Source of the DNA: Helopsaltes ochotensis
Taxonomy: Eukaryota; Chordata; Aves; Passeriformes; Locustellidae
DNA: 64,000 bases
Direction: 5' to 3'
NCBI GenBank assembly: GCA_013400155.1
Contig: VXBM01000128.1
Coordinates: 1,038,321-1,102,320, forward strand
Under the pieces are notes generated by a model, which had not been told where the DNA came from, ran no database searches, and saw only the letters and a list, made by a program, of their open reading frames with translations. A program made the position numbers and the translations under genes. Of the stretch, positions 50,401-64,000 are shown piece after piece (the stretch's first letter is position 1; each line of letters begins with the position of its first letter).

Positions 50401-53164
50401 TTAGCAAATACTTCCAAAATCCTTCTGCTTAATGAGCAGGTAAGGAGTGACAATCAAAAGCAGAGATGCAGCAAGAGATGCTCGGGCTTCTGTGTTCGCA
50501 CACTTTTAGCTCTTAGGGCTAATTTAAAGCTTTTCTTGATGAATTTGACCTGGGTTGGTTAAAGCCAACACAGCTCAACTGCCCTGCTGCTTCTGCAAGC
50601 ATTTACATGAGCACTAGAGGGATGCAGTCTAACTCAATCACTCTCTCTTCAGCCTTTAAAATAAATGGTTTTATTTTTAAATGTGAAGATCAGTCATTTG
50701 CTTCATCTGATGATCACTCTCAGAAGATCTAAATTCACTGCTTGGCTTACTACCGAGCTCTCCTGAGTTCACCCTCCAGATTCTGATGCAGGGCAAGACA
50801 TCCTGATGGCTTTGCAAGGAATGAGACACAGACAAGCTCAAGAAGAGGAAAAGGGCTGGGATGTGTAGAAAAGTGCTTGTTGTATGGACAGCAGGAGGCA
50901 GCTCCAGGCGTGGGAGGTGAGAGAAGGGAGCACGCTGGGAGTGGGAGAAGGCTACAAAGAAAGTCAGCTTTGAGAGAGGAGAGTGAGGAACATAAGGAAT
51001 ATCACAGTGTGTGGGATGAGATGAGAACAGGGATGTAGGTTTTTTGGAGAACTTTAAAACAATTATAGGTTTTTACCATGGGAGGTTCTGTTTGACTAGA
51101 TCAGAGCACTTGCTTCCTTGTTACGTGCCTTGAATTGAAGCTTTCTTTGAAAGAGCTTGCTAACACTATTCCATACTTTCAATTAACATTTTATTTAAAT
51201 GCTTTAAGATAGTTTCTAGATATATTAAAGGCTTACTGATGAAATTTTGAATATAATTTACATATCTAAGTCACATTTGCATTCAATAACAAGACAGCTT
51301 TCCAGTATGGAGCACGCCATCATTAGCCCCCTTTACTAGCATCTTACTGAATTTCCCTAGCTGCAGCATTCATTTCAAATTCAAAAGGCTACAGATTTAA
51401 ATGGGTAAAAAAAAAAGAGGGATAGTGATATCATCAATGATAGTAATCTTTTCCAAATTTTAGGGGAATGCACTGCAGAGTACCATTTTAACATGCACAG
51501 AGTTCATCCACCCCTTGGACATATCCTCAGGAGTTTCAAGTCAAGAGACACAAGTCTATTTTTTATTTTAATATTCTTTGCCATTAAAAAGAAGAGGAGA
51601 AAGTATTCATACCTTTCCTACAAATAAAGTATAGAGTATCAATATCTTTCCACAGTACATCTGCATACCTCCTCGGGGGATTTTTCACTATAAAATCATA
51701 TCTCAGTTATCAAGTCTCAGCACCATAAAGCACATATGGGATGTGTGATAAAAAGCCCTTTTTTCTTTTCTTTTAAAATTTTTATTTTTCAATCAGGAAA
51801 CACTGGTAAAAGAGACTGGTAGTGAAGCAGTCACTTCTTTTAGGAAAGCACATTTTGGGAATTTCTACATGTAATGAAGTCTAAAAAACCTGGTGTGAGA
51901 AGCAAATGATGACTGACGCATTGATGCCTGAGAGTAGCAGCCCACAGGTGAGTGTTGCACAGGCAGTACTGGACAGAGGAAAATCGTGTGCAACTGTCTC
52001 TAGTTACTCTGAGATGCTCTCACACAGCAGAATATTATCAAAGATTGGTTTGATGGAGGCTTTGGGCTTTTTGTTTTGTCTTGTGTGTCTTTTTCTCATA
52101 TTAGTGTGATTTTTCTCATCTTAGACTTGATGCTTCACCATAAGATTTATAGAGACCATAAATCCTATAAGCCTCTAGAAGGTCAGAAGAGACCAGCTTT
52201 GATGAATGCAGAATATGGGGCAGAGGGGAGAGAATTTGTGGCTTTTCCTTATTTATTGGTAGTCCTTATTTCCTTATTTATTGTTTTTTGTGGACTCTAG
52301 ACAAAATTCTTTAAATCTGTACTTTGTCTTACAGAATTAAATTAATACAAAGCTAAATTTATGAAAGGAAATTTGTATTTTGATTTTTCAGTTAATCCAA
52401 AGAAAGCATCACAGCTGAAAGTCAGAAGAAAACTGGACATTCCCATTTCTTGAAAAGGTTGAATAGGAGGAGTTATAAGAGCCATAAAAGCACAGAGAAT
52501 AAGGATGGAAAGCATTGCCCTATTCTCTGAAAAGAGGTTTGGGCTGGGGTTGAGAATATTTTCTTCAGATATTTCTTTCCAAAACTGCTTTTCTCCACTT
52601 TGCCAGCCTGTTTTACACTGCAGATGCCAGATAATTCCAGATGAAGAGACAAACCACTGGCTTTCTCCTGAACAACATCTCTTACACTGCTGTAAAGATA
52701 AACAGCTCCTGCCCCATGTTTTCTATTATCCAGAACCATTAACAAAGCCCCACAGCACTCCATAAGCTAATAAAATATCACCTACTTCAGATAAAAAAAT
52801 GGAAAACCTCCTAGAGAGCAGCAACCAAGCTCGCATGCCAGATTTTTAACATCTGCCTGAGCTTCAAATTCTTTTTCAAATGGGTGAATAACTAAAAATG
52901 TCTGCTATGTCCCTGGCACAGTAAGATGAATTCATAGTGGGAATTTTTTTCCCATTTATGTCACATTACCTGATGGAGCTGCTGAAGGAAGTCAGTCACT
53001 CACAAGACAAAATGGAAGGCAGAAGAAATGAGGTTGATCTCTGGCTGCCTTGCTCTAACTATACAGCACTACAAGTACAGCTGACAAAGGCTTTCTCAGT
53101 TCTTTAAAGAAACTTTTAATTTATTTTATTATTTTTTAAATCTCCTCAAGTCCTTGCTATTCAT

Positions 53165-53169
<5 letters not shown>
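44491..53169. other. Non-coding stretch
   Basis: Nearly 9 kb with no gene or mobile element recognised. The longest plus-strand frame, 48997-49530 (177 codons), has no known domain, no splice context and ends in a Phe-rich run from a T-rich stretch. Other frames (45049-45504 and 48008-48421) are similar. A purine-rich block lies at about 50880-51010. Confidence 0.5.

Positions 53170-53220
<51 letters not shown>
53170..53220 (-). repeat. Poly(T) run of 51 bases
   Basis: An uninterrupted T-run between ATTCATCAGAC and ACAGAAAGAC. It would be a poly(A) tail if read on the minus strand, but no retrocopy body or target duplication was found. Confidence 0.9.
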
Positions 53221-53223
<3 letters not shown>

Positions 53224-56200
53224 GAAAGACTTCAAGCAATCAGTCTAAAACCCCAGCATTAATTCTGAGAGGTTCAGAGACTGTACGAGTACTGGGGTTG
53301 TGGCATGAGTTCATGCATAGCTCCACCAAATCAATATCCCCTTTAAACCGCATTGCTCTTTTTCACCTTGCAAGTTTTGAAAGAGAAGACATAAGTTGCT
53401 GCTTTAACTGAATGTTTTTCTCATATGATTTCTTTTCCTATTTCTGCATGTGCTGCAGTATCCCAAGGGATTCTGTGGGTTTTTTTTTTTTCCTGCTCCA
53501 GCTACAGAACTGTTATTTCCAGAGGCATTCTTCATAACGCAGAGGGAAAGAAAGCATCAGCACTACATCATTTCTATAGGAGAAAGCTAACAAGAAATGC
53601 CAATTAAAAGTTTCTGCTGCTGTACATTGAATTCATAGTGGGATGAATGCTGTCTTTGGAAATAGGAGGCAGCTGTCAAACACAGCTCTGGACACAATAG
53701 TGCAGCTCCTCTGAAGAATAGGTCATGGGGGGAAATCAATAAATAAAGTACTTTCATCATTAATCATTTTCTGAATTTTTAAATCAGCCAGAACATTTAC
53801 AAGTTATCCATCAGGTTTCTTTTATTTTCCAGTGCTCAGCTTGTAGCCCGTGCTTTGGTTGCACAAGTTTCTGCTGATACCAGGACCTGCTGCAGCACTG
53901 AGCCCAGAGCTCCTCTGGGGTCAGAGGGGCAATATCTGTTCTGTTATTAGAGAAATTACTCAGGGCAATTTCACAGTTCAGCAAAACGGCCTTATTGCTT
54001 GTATGCACTGTGTGTGCATGCCTTAACAAGCACTTAAAGTTTTTCTGCCTTTGTTTCTTCGTGCAAACATTCATCTCTAGCAGTGTTAGAAATGTTAGTG
54101 AGTGTGGGTTCTTCTCCTACTTAACTTTAACAAGGAATTACTACCTCGCATATAATAAGGTTTCTAAGGAATTGGACTTCCCATCTTTGCTATAAATTCA
54201 GAGACAAAAAAGTAAACTCTATGCTTTAGAGAAAAAACAACAAAAAAATAACAGGTGGCTTTGTTAGTAAATTTATTGCTTTTAGTATTATATTCTGAAT
54301 ATTCAGTGTTAGCAGCAACCATCTCATCTTGTAGATTTCTTTCCAAATTCAATTGTCCTATCCCTGTTATCTCAGCAGAAATAAACAGGGGCAGGACCAG
54401 GGAAAAGCAATGCTATTTCTGTGATATTTTATTTTACTTATTCTCAATGAAAATGAGAAGGTCTTTTTTACAGCTGCGCAGCCTGTAATGTCAGATCCAA
54501 GCAATCAGCTAAAAAAAAAACAACCCACAGACACTTTGCAGGTTTGAAATATATATATTAAAAAAAAAAAAGAAGAAGAAAAAAAAGAGAAAGAAATCAA
54601 TTCATGTTGTCACAGCCTATCTAGAGTCATTTTGTCTCCAGCCATTGATAGAAAATGAGAAAATGAGAACATCTGGGGATTCAATTACTCATGACATGAA
54701 TAATAATATTTCATTTTTGTTAAATGAAACTTTATAGTTGCAGGAACTTCTGCTTACTTCTCCATGCAATCCTGGAATGAAATCTGCCAGCAAATGCAAC
54801 AAGCCACAGTTCCTATGGCATCCAGGAGCACATCAGGTGCATCTGCAACCCCTGACAAAAAAGCTTTAAAAAGTAACCGAATTTTGAACAGCTAGTTAAA
54901 AGATGGGCTCCTGAGCTCCAAGCACAGAAGGTTTCCTAAATGTCACAGACACCTTTTAAGATCTTCAATTAATAGCCTGGTTCAGAAAAGCACATTTATC
55001 CTTTGAACCAAAGTCTGTGGCACCTGCAGTTGTCCAGTACTTTCAATTAACCAAATCCATACCTTTAAATAGTATTGGAGCCATTTAGGGCCCTCTTTTA
55101 AGCTTCCAGTTTATGATTCTCAGTTCATGTTTCAAGAGGATGCTACCAAAACTGAGTTGCTATGTGTTTATTCTTCTTTCTTGATCAAGTAGAGCTGTCA
55201 GCGTTGTCTTAGTGGCAACGCTGGGATCAAATCAGAGGATATTCATCTCACAGCAATGAGTAAGCAGCAATGCTCATGCTAAAATTGCACTGACTTGTGC
55301 AATCACTTTGATATCAACAGGACTTTTCTTCAAAATTGAGCATGTGAGCCATTTGTATCTAAAAGTTCAGAAGCAAAATACACAGAAACGGCTGAAAGAT
55401 CTCTGCTTTTAGGGTTATTTTTTTCTGTGCCAGGTAAAGCTTAGTCTTGTTTTCCCTCTTTCTTTCTCCATGGGCATTCATTAAGGTTAGATTACAGCAA
55501 AAAGCCATGATTTGCACCCACTTTACATCACAGCTTTGCAGAGCCTTAAACCTTCCCTGCACGAAATGGTGCAGGAGTGCTAAAAGTTCCAAAGGGTCTG
55601 GATGAAAAATATTTTCCATTATAGCCCGGTGATGAGAAGCACCACGCCGGCACTTTGCTGCTGTAGAACTGCTGTGTAGGGCACAGCTTGCAAAATGCTC
55701 TGGGAGAGCATACACAGGAAAGTGGGGTAGGTCCTCTGTGGCTCCAAACCAGCAAAACCTCCCCGCCACTAGGAGAATTACCGCAATGAAACACTGCTCC
55801 CAACATGGGAGTTTGGGGCTCAGAGTCCGCTGCTGACCACAGGAAAACTTTGGGGCTGCCTGTTTCCAATGGCAAGATATAAACAGAAAAATGGGTATCA
55901 CCTCACAGAAGCAATCTTAAGTCAGCACCCTCAAAAAATAAAAAAAACCAGGCAGCAATTACTGCTTGCAGGTCTCATGTCTGGCTTTATGCAACATTTC
56001 TAGTCCCACTGCTCTCGTTGCCTTTTAAAATGTGTAACATTTATGGACTCCAGTAAAAATGTTTTTAATATAATGTAGATGAAGTATAAAGTGTTAACCT
56101 TGAACAGCAGGGAATGCGTTAGGGTTTGGTTTTTTTAAAACCTCTTTCAATAATTTACTGAGAATTGTCTAAGATTTGCTTTTAGTTTATAGCAAATCTT

Positions 56201-58642
56201 TTGGAAACATTCAAATAGTTGCAATTTTTGTAAATGCTACAATAGCAGTGATTTCATAAATAAAAGCAATGCTCAGAAGGCACAGAATGTTGAAGAGAGC
56301 ATTAAACCAGAGTCTCTGCTGTCTTAGGGAGAGCAGTGTGGGTTTCCTGACATTGCTCCATCCTTGTCTCTTTCTACTGCTCTTCTAGGACCAATGGCAA
56401 GGATGGTGCTAAGAATTCTGTTTATGAGCAGTTCACATCTAAGTATTTATAAAACATATGATATAATACTCCATATTACATAATAAATGACACATACCTT
56501 TTTCATGCTACAGCAAAGGTACTAGGATAGAGCTTCTCTGCCATGTTAACAAACCTCCACTTCAGTTGCTGGTTTGCTTCTCCAGAACCTGATGTGTGAA
56601 CACTTCTCTTTCTCCCAAAGATGTATATTTACATCTGGAGTTATTCCCACAAGTTTCGTCCTTAGCACTGAATTTCTAAATAGCATTATTCTGATGGTTT
56701 TAAGGGCTAAAGCCACACATAAGCAAAGGATACATTCAAAGCACTAACTTGGAACACAAGTATTTTGACTGAGCTTGGAAATGAAGTGAGATGGGGAAAA
56801 CAGGCTTAGTATTTTAAGTTGGTTTCATTTGCTGCTTCTTAGACTGGAATGGCATCTCAAACCCACCTGCAATGGTACCTTTATCTTCATTCAAACTCCT
56901 TTTCAAAAGCTCATTTTTTGAGCAAACCCAAGAAGTACCATTCTTACGTCCGTCAAATGTTCTCCATAGGCCAATGTAAATGTAATTTAAACCAGCAAGA
57001 TATTGCAGTGCTATTAAATGGGACAGATAATGAACCTAAATAACTGCCCAATCTTGTTAGTGTGGCCCTCATATACCTTCTGTGTTTCTTCAAGCCCTGC
57101 TGCTTAGCATTCATGCTGCCTGATTTGAGACTAAAATTAGATTATAGGAGTGCATGCTTTTTACAAGAGGTCTTCTATTTGTTCCATAAAGTATTTAGTA
57201 CTCTTTAGGCACTGTATAAATAAAAATAATCGCGATCTTGGAATTCACCTTCAGGAATGGAAATTAAGAGATCTAAGTCCTTTCATGTCTACTGCACATT
57301 ATCCTCATTGGGCACGTTTAGCAATGCTTTGTAAGACAAGTTAAAAAGATGCTTGGAAGTCTGGTTAAGGTGAATAACAGGAAAAAAAAAAAGAGAAGAG
57401 AATATGTCTCTAGTTTTAGAGCTTCACAATAGGGAATAAAAACAAAAGCTCTACCAGACTTTTAAGATAAAAATCTGCTGTCAAATTCATTAACGTTTGT
57501 GTGAGATGCCTACGGTTGCTGGGGAAAAATGGTTGTGGGTTCCAAAACGAGGACTCTGAGTAAAATCACTTACTCAGTTTTAAGATTCAAAGTCTATGTA
57601 TAATTAGGAACCACTTCAGGGCTGCTGTGATTTTTCTGAGGGCTCTGCACTGTGAGAAGAGTTCCTTCATTCTGGGTCAGAGCTGTATCAAGTCCAACAG
57701 TGATTTCTGTCTGACTTTCCCCCCTCCTTCCCAGGATCTATATTTAGGATATCAGTAGGAAATATTGAAAGTTTTTTTGAGGTTAAGCATGCCAATGTCC
57801 TCAAAACTCCAGCAGGCATCAGCTTACGTCACTTGGCACTTTAACACTTATAAAAGTCGGGCTGCTCACCTTAAATTAAAGCTCTCATCAGGTGAAACAT
57901 TTAGTCTGTGCTATTCCCCCAGGCTCCATTTTCAGGCAATGGAGAAAGAAAACAATTCCCAAGGATATTCACCTTGTCCTGAGATGAGGCACCTATTATT
58001 CTCCATTTCTCCCCTGGTTCTTTAGACAGAGGACTTTTGTAATAGCTAAATTTAGGCAACATAAATCCTGCCATTGGTATCTTTGTAATTTTTGAGTTCA
58101 AGTCATCAGTAAGCACATATGGATAATCACCTCTATGCTCCTTAGGCTCCTCTTAAGATTTTAAAAATATCTCCTTAGAAAGGGATCAGATTGCACAAAA
58201 GTGTGTTTTAAGATTATCATTAGCTGTAAAACACATATTTCAAAATGGCTGTAAAACAACAACAAAAAGAGACATGCCAACAGCTACTAAAAGGAATAGC
58301 TCCATGTTGCATTTTAAGGATACTAAAGCTTTACTTAGGAAAAATAAAAATCAGAAAAGTGGAGAGACATCGTGTATTATTTCCTCAGAACCTCCAGATT
58401 CACTTACAATAACATCAAACTTGTTACCATCCCAAATAATTACAGTAATTTATATTCCAGTGCCTCAAAGACCAAACACCATCAGGGCATTCTTCTACAG
58501 CAGATAAAATGGAGCAGATAAAATGGGGTATAGGCAATCCTGCTTCCAGTACAGAAAAGCAGCTCAAAGGTTAGATGAAAGAAAAAGTGCTTCAAAATGA
58601 GCATCTGAGGCAAAGAGAAAGGTCAAACAAGAGATTCTTTTA

Positions 58643-58644
<2 letters not shown>
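53221..58644. other. Non-coding stretch
   Basis: Holds an A-rich tract at 54547-54597 and a T-run near 53480-53490. The minus-strand frame 55359-55901 (180 codons) lies in a more GC-balanced segment but shows no domain that I know. Confidence 0.5.

Positions 58645-58674
<30 letters not shown>
58645..58674. repeat. Poly(T) run of 30 bases
   Basis: Uninterrupted T-run after TTTTACC and before AAATAAGG. A two-copy tandem repeat of CAGATAAAATGG lies about 120 bases to the left (58501-58527). Confidence 0.9.
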
Positions 58675-58678
<4 letters not shown>

Positions 58679-61600
58679 AAGGGAGTGATTAGTTAAATTC
58701 AAGTCTCATTTCAAAATCACTACTTTCTTTAGAAAATAGCAGGCATCCAAATTATGGAAAATCTGCTCTTTGAGACAGTTGACTTGAGAACATTTAAATA
58801 TCGAGGGTTGAAATCTTTTTCTTTTCTTTTTAATGGTGAGGTTTAGGAAAAGATAGAAGATGATATCATTTCCAAAGACTAGCTCTGGATTGCTGCATAT
58901 AGTTTGACATTCAAGATATTTTAATATTATCAGCTAGCACTGCCTGCCATCCGGGATGAGCAATGTTTTCTTGACCAATTATTTATATGCCTCTAAAAGA
59001 AGAGTGAGTTTTGAGAAAAGATTTATTTGAAGGTAGAAAGCAAAACTTCTCCATTGGAAGAGAGGATCACAAATGGACTGTGCCAAATACCAGCTTTATT
59101 TAAGGGAGAATAAAGCCTCAGTAAATGTTATGTGAGGGTATGGAAAATTCTGTCATAGTTTGGCAGAGACGTGCCTGGCGTAGGCGGGTGGGCGTTCAAG
59201 CCTGACATAACTGGCAAAGCAGCACCTCTCAGTGACATGAGAGGACATGAAAACATGAGGGGTGGAAGGTATGACCTGGTGTTCTCAGAGGGAGAGGAAT
59301 TGCTTGCCAGAATATCTCAGCTGGGAGGGAACCAAAAGTGCAAACACAGAAGGTAACCCCAACTCCCACCATCAGTGCAAACCCAGTGAAGGCAGCAGCT
59401 GCCATGTCAGGTTGGTCTTCAGACCATGTCCCTGTTACTGTCAGGAAAAAAATCCTTTTAATTTCATAGTAATTAAAATGCTCATAGATGTTTTATTAAC
59501 TCACTCTACAGAACCACATAGATTTTATAATACATCCAAGCACTTACAAGTAGTTACTTGTGTTAGGCTGTCAAGACAGAAATGATTCAAAACCTTGTGT
59601 ACTGAGCTTCTTGGAAGACATATCATTCCCTAACACAATGGTATTAGAAAGACTGCTGACAGATAGTGATCAAGAGATTTCATTTTGCTTGTCATATGGT
59701 GGGTTGTCAATTCTTCTTTTTGCTTTAGATAAAAGCTTAGTTGCATTAGATTTCAATAATGGTGAAGTTGCAGGTTAACATTTTTCAAAAGCACCAAAGT
59801 GACTTCAGTACTTAAATTCTATTTTCAAAATGCTGTAGACACCTGAGAACAAAAGTCTCAGTAAAGGGAACTGAGATATTAAAGAAATTTATGGAATAGT
59901 GGAGGATAAAACCCCAACTCAAGAGGGCCAAAGTTTGTACTCTACTCCAGACCACAGGCTTCAAATATATTAAGTTTGTAGATCACTAAAATTCAAGGAC
60001 AAGCCAAAGATTTACATTTCCATTTTGAACATGCTTGTTTTAACATCAATGTATCCACTGCAGATTTCCTCCCACAGTTCTAAAAAATTTCAAAATGGTA
60101 ATTTTAAGATAGCCTTTACCTCAAAATACAAGATTCCCTCAGTTTTGCTCAAGATTTAAGCAGGTGATTCAGTGATATTTCAGCAAATTTTTCCATTAAA
60201 ATATATATATGCAAATTGTTAGCTTGATTTTTTTCCCCTTATTTTAACAGCTTAGAGGAGGAAGTGGCTATTTAAACTTTACTCCCCCCTTGAGTGAAAT
60301 GAAAAATTGAGCCAGTACATAAAAGAGGAAAAGTAGCCCTGATTTTCCATCTGTTAATACTAACCTAGCATTAAGCAAATAAATAATCCATGCGGTTAGT
60401 CTATATTTAAAATATTTGTTCTTCTTTAAATATAAAGTAACTTTCACAGAAACAAACAGAAGTGGCTAGAGACTGAAATCCTTCCTTTGAAATTGAAGCC
60501 GAGTATTTTCTCCTTTAAGCTCCAAACATCATCTCCCTCATGCCCAAAGGGCTTCACACTGTGCTCCAGGACTCCATTCATTCACTGCTCTCCTCGACTG
60601 CTGAGCTCAGAGGCTGGTCCAGGAAAGGCTGGCTGCAAGCTCAGCTTCCCCAAGAATTTAGAAGTTTATCTCCCTTCATTAATTGCCATTTTTTAAATAG
60701 TGAATTTCTCAAGTTAAATTGTATTTTTTTTTCTAATGCTTTCAGTTTCCTCTGTTATTCCAGGTACTGACTATGTAATGTTGAGAGCAAACACAGTTTG
60801 AAGCAGAACTGCCATAGCAGCCATAGAGCATCTAAGAGGAAAAAAAAATAGGCCAGACCTTTATTAAATTTTAAAAGTATGCCTTTGCTACACTCTTGTA
60901 AAGATCCAAATAGGGTATTCAAATCTCTAGAGATCACCAGTATAATTTCTTTATCATGTTCCATTTAAAATTTAATTATGTAGTCTACAACAAGAAGTAT
61001 CTGAGTACTCTAAATAGGTCATGCAATGAACAACTTAATATTATTGTAAAGTTTTCCTTGTGAAGATCTCTTCTTTGATGTGCTGTTGCACACAGAAAGC
61101 CTTTCTTCGAAAAAACAATATACATTCATAGCTATAATAATGTCATTTAATATAAAAATTGTAAAGCTTCTTTATCACATTTTAAGTCTGAATTTTCAAT
61201 TCATTTTCTAGCCTGAGCTTCCTGAAATCATCAGAAATAACTGGTAAATTAGAACTGACACAATATAATTGTACTGAATATTTTTATATCTTTCTACAGG
61301 CAATGTTAATCTATTATCTTTCCTACTAAATGATGTCCACCAACTCACATTTTTCTATTTTTGCCTATCAGTGATACACATACTTCAGCAGCAAGAAGGG
61401 TGATTTCTTCTTCCTCTTAAATATAATCATTAGAGAACCACCAGCAGTATTTAATGGAAAATGAATATATTAAAAAGCCACATTTACCAAGACACTTTGT
61501 TATATTTGCTTTTTTTTAAAAATGCACATATGTAACCTCTCTTAGTTACTACTGAGATGAAAAAATATTCAAAATATACTCCTCTGTACTTCTGACTAAT

Positions 61601-62702
61601 TACAGGGCTTTATGGGAGTGAATCTCTAATTCCACCTCTTTAACTGAACTGTGAAAAAATCAGAAGGGGCTTTTGAAGCTTTTTTTTTTTTTTTTAATGA
61701 CAACAACAACAATAACTAATTAATGCTACCAGTGCCTAAACTTTCTTGACAGCCAGACAAAATATTCCAAGTACAGACACATCTGGTCACACTTATGCCA
61801 CTTGCAGTGAAAGCCCTTTCACCAGGTTTGCGAGTACATGAAAATGATTTGATCAATCACAAATATATACAAGAGTCATTGCTGCTCTGGGAAAAGCCAC
61901 TGTGTTTGCCTGGATAAAGGAGGGTTGGATTTCCAGCATTACAGGGGACTTGCTCTGCCCCTGTTGGACAAAATACAGAGCTGGGAATCCCAGCAATGAC
62001 GGGAAAGTGATTATTAATTTCGTCATTTCAAGGTGCAACACCTAAAATTTTATATGCTGTAAAGTGGTTTCAGGGTAAAGGTGGAAGAAGATGTGAGGAA
62101 ATTAGACTGTTAGAATTTCACTGTTATGAATTAATAATAGCAAAACAAGTCACTTGACATTTGAAAGATGAACAAAAAATATTAGATTAATACATCACAA
62201 CATAAAATTAAAAACCCCAAGGATCTGTTTGCTTAGAGAAATTCAGGAACAGGTGAATCCTGGAGAAGGCTGGAGGACAAGCCAACCTGCACCTAGCTGG
62301 AAACATTTGTTTTAAATCATGACAAGATCATTTGGTTTAATATTTATAACACAATTACAATGCCTTGTGCACGTTGCTGGTATAATCTGATTTTACTTGT
62401 GACATCTTACTGCAGTTGAAATTAAAGCCTTGTGGTAATAATTCAAAAAGCACATTCAGACAATCATTAATGGCAAGTACGAAAAGGGATGTTTATTCAA
62501 GCAGTTATGTGTCGCATTTTAACTTTAATTTGAAGTGGAATTCATTTCTGCAGTGTAAGGACTCCATGTTTCCAGTATATTAGTCCTATAATACATCACC
62601 AAGTGCAGTGAAACTGGAAATATTTTAGCACTAAAACCAAAAAAAGATACAGCTAAGCATCAATATTGAGCTTCCTGGCCAAGGAGGTGGCTACTCTGTT
62701 GA

Positions 62703-62706
<4 letters not shown>
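58675..62706. other. Non-coding stretch
   Basis: AT-rich, nothing recognised beyond short T-runs (61680-61696) and a (CAA)n stretch just after. Frames up to 107 codons (59262-59585) have no domain. Confidence 0.5.
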
Positions 62707-62782
<76 letters not shown>

Positions 62783-62808
62783 GTGTATGTGTATGTGTGT
62801 GTGTGTGA
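62707..62808. repeat. Poly(T) run of 75 bases followed by a TG microsatellite
   Basis: T-run at 62707-62781, then GGTGTATGTGTATG and a (TG)n stretch to about 62808. No retrocopy body or target duplication was recognised on either side. Confidence 0.9.
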
Positions 62809-64000
62809 AGAAATGCAATTATTTTGCAAGCAAGATGGACAAAATTTTTGGTGTCAGGTGTGCCTGATCATTGGTCAGCTCTTCAAACACGTGGCAAAAT
62901 TTCACCAGCATATTTACTTGCACAACCACAGAGACCAAGTCACAGTATGCCATAAAAAGAAATGTATCTATTAAACAGAAAAATCATATAAATCACGTCA
63001 ATTTGTACACACAGAACAAAGGGGTACATTACACAGGGAGAAGTCATCATATATAGTGAAATCATACATTTTTACAGCTTATCAATATAAAAAAGTCAAC
63101 TAATATACACCACACACCCTCTAAAGAAAGGTGGGTATTTTTTCTCTGCCTTAGAATCAGAAGCAACTTGCATGTATTACTATGCTTAAAGAAAACTGTC
63201 CTTTCTGTTGAAATATTCTTTTTGCATTATATATTGTTTGACCTACAACACTGCTTTAATCAGAGGATAGAAACCACCCCCCCCAGTCATATCCCCACTA
63301 AAATCCCCTGCACGTCAGAGAGCAGAACCAGTGGCAGAAGGTACAAGAGGACCCAGAGCATCTTTTTTTAACTTTCTAGGCATTGCTGCTAAGTGACAGA
63401 TTACCATATCAAATTTTTTTGTTTCCCTTCTCTCCACCCTTTTCTCTATCTACATGATTACAGCATGTTATTGCATCCTCTGACAATATGTAGACAGGTC
63501 TCTCTTCAACAACCTCTATCACAGACTGGGAATCTTTTCTAGTTCTATTATTTTATGAAAAGCTTCCTCAGCATAGAAAAATTTGGTCTAAGATGCTTTC
63601 CTGCTTTCCAAATGAAAATGCCTTAAGATCACAGATTTTTTTTTTCCTCCTACCTCCAAGTTTCCCTCCTCTCATCCCTCAGGTGAAATGTAAAGCAAAA
63701 GCCAAACCACCTGCCATGGATATAATCGCACAGCTGGAAGGAAGCCACAGCTGGGATTTTCCTCATCAGGTGCACAACTGTGCTGAGCCTCAATGCATTT
63801 TCAACCCGTTGCTTTAAGCTGTGTGGGCTTTGCTGTGCCAGTACTTCAGTGTCATTTGTCTGTCTGTGGCATGCAGGGAGTGCTCTCCTCTCTGCACCCC
63901 CAGTTCTCAGTATCCCAGCAGTTTTCCCTAGGAGAAGGATCATGTTGTGGCTCCAAAGGTCGTGCTTCTTTCAGCACCTTCCAGACATTGACACACAGAT
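62809..64000. other. Non-coding stretch to the right edge
   Basis: Contains an 8-base C-run near 63277 and a T-run near 63638. No gene recognised. The overlapping opposite-strand frames at 63593-63943 have no domain or splice context. Confidence 0.5.

Noticed and set aside
62666..62974. 102-codon plus-strand frame with a long Phe run
   Set aside because: It is the translation of the 75-base T-run and TG repeat.
1..64000. CRISPR array, operons, or phage-like modules
   Set aside because: No regularly spaced repeats and no compact gene strings; the CR1 repeats and spliced CELF2 exon show vertebrate nuclear DNA.

Overview
This window reads as vertebrate nuclear DNA, most likely from a bird. The main evidence is seven chicken-repeat-1 (CR1) LINE copies, several ending in the typical CR1 3' tail (TTCCAACCCAAACCATTCTATGATTCTAT or variants of it). 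The rest is AT-rich, low-gene-density sequence with homopolymers and simple repeats. There is no sign of bacterial gene packing, and almost all open reading frames look like chance ones.

The only confident gene part is a small coding first exon on the minus strand at 13557-13663. It encodes an N-terminus beginning MFERTSELAFVENI and continuing through MRCPKSAVTMRNEELLL, followed at once by a GTATGT splice donor. I recognise this as the alternative N-terminal exon of CELF2 (CUGBP2/ETR-3), an RNA-binding splicing and mRNA-stability regulator. The gene therefore runs right to left: positions below 13557 are its first intron, which leaves the window at position 1. Positions above 13663 are the 5' UTR and promoter side, then upstream flank or the intron of a longer isoform. 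No RRM-coding CELF2 exon was found.

Layout: 1-110 is a CpG-rich edge, perhaps part of another promoter. 111-13556 is intron with one CR1 (9741-10420), a 76-base A-run (8081-8156) and a foldback near the donor. 13557-14330 is the exon plus putative leader and promoter. 14331-64000 is about 50 kb without any exon I can support. It holds five plus- or minus-strand CR1 copies and one very short remnant, one of them (17774-18580) split by a 348-bp solo endogenous-retrovirus LTR with a 6-bp target duplication. It also holds two long T-runs (53170-53220, 62707-62781), a perfect 30-bp palindrome (34073-34102) and assorted microsatellites.

I see no new multi-gene system. The parts most worth a second look are the two-start CELF2 exon with its nearby foldback, the nested LTR, the 30-bp palindrome, and the CpG-rich left edge.
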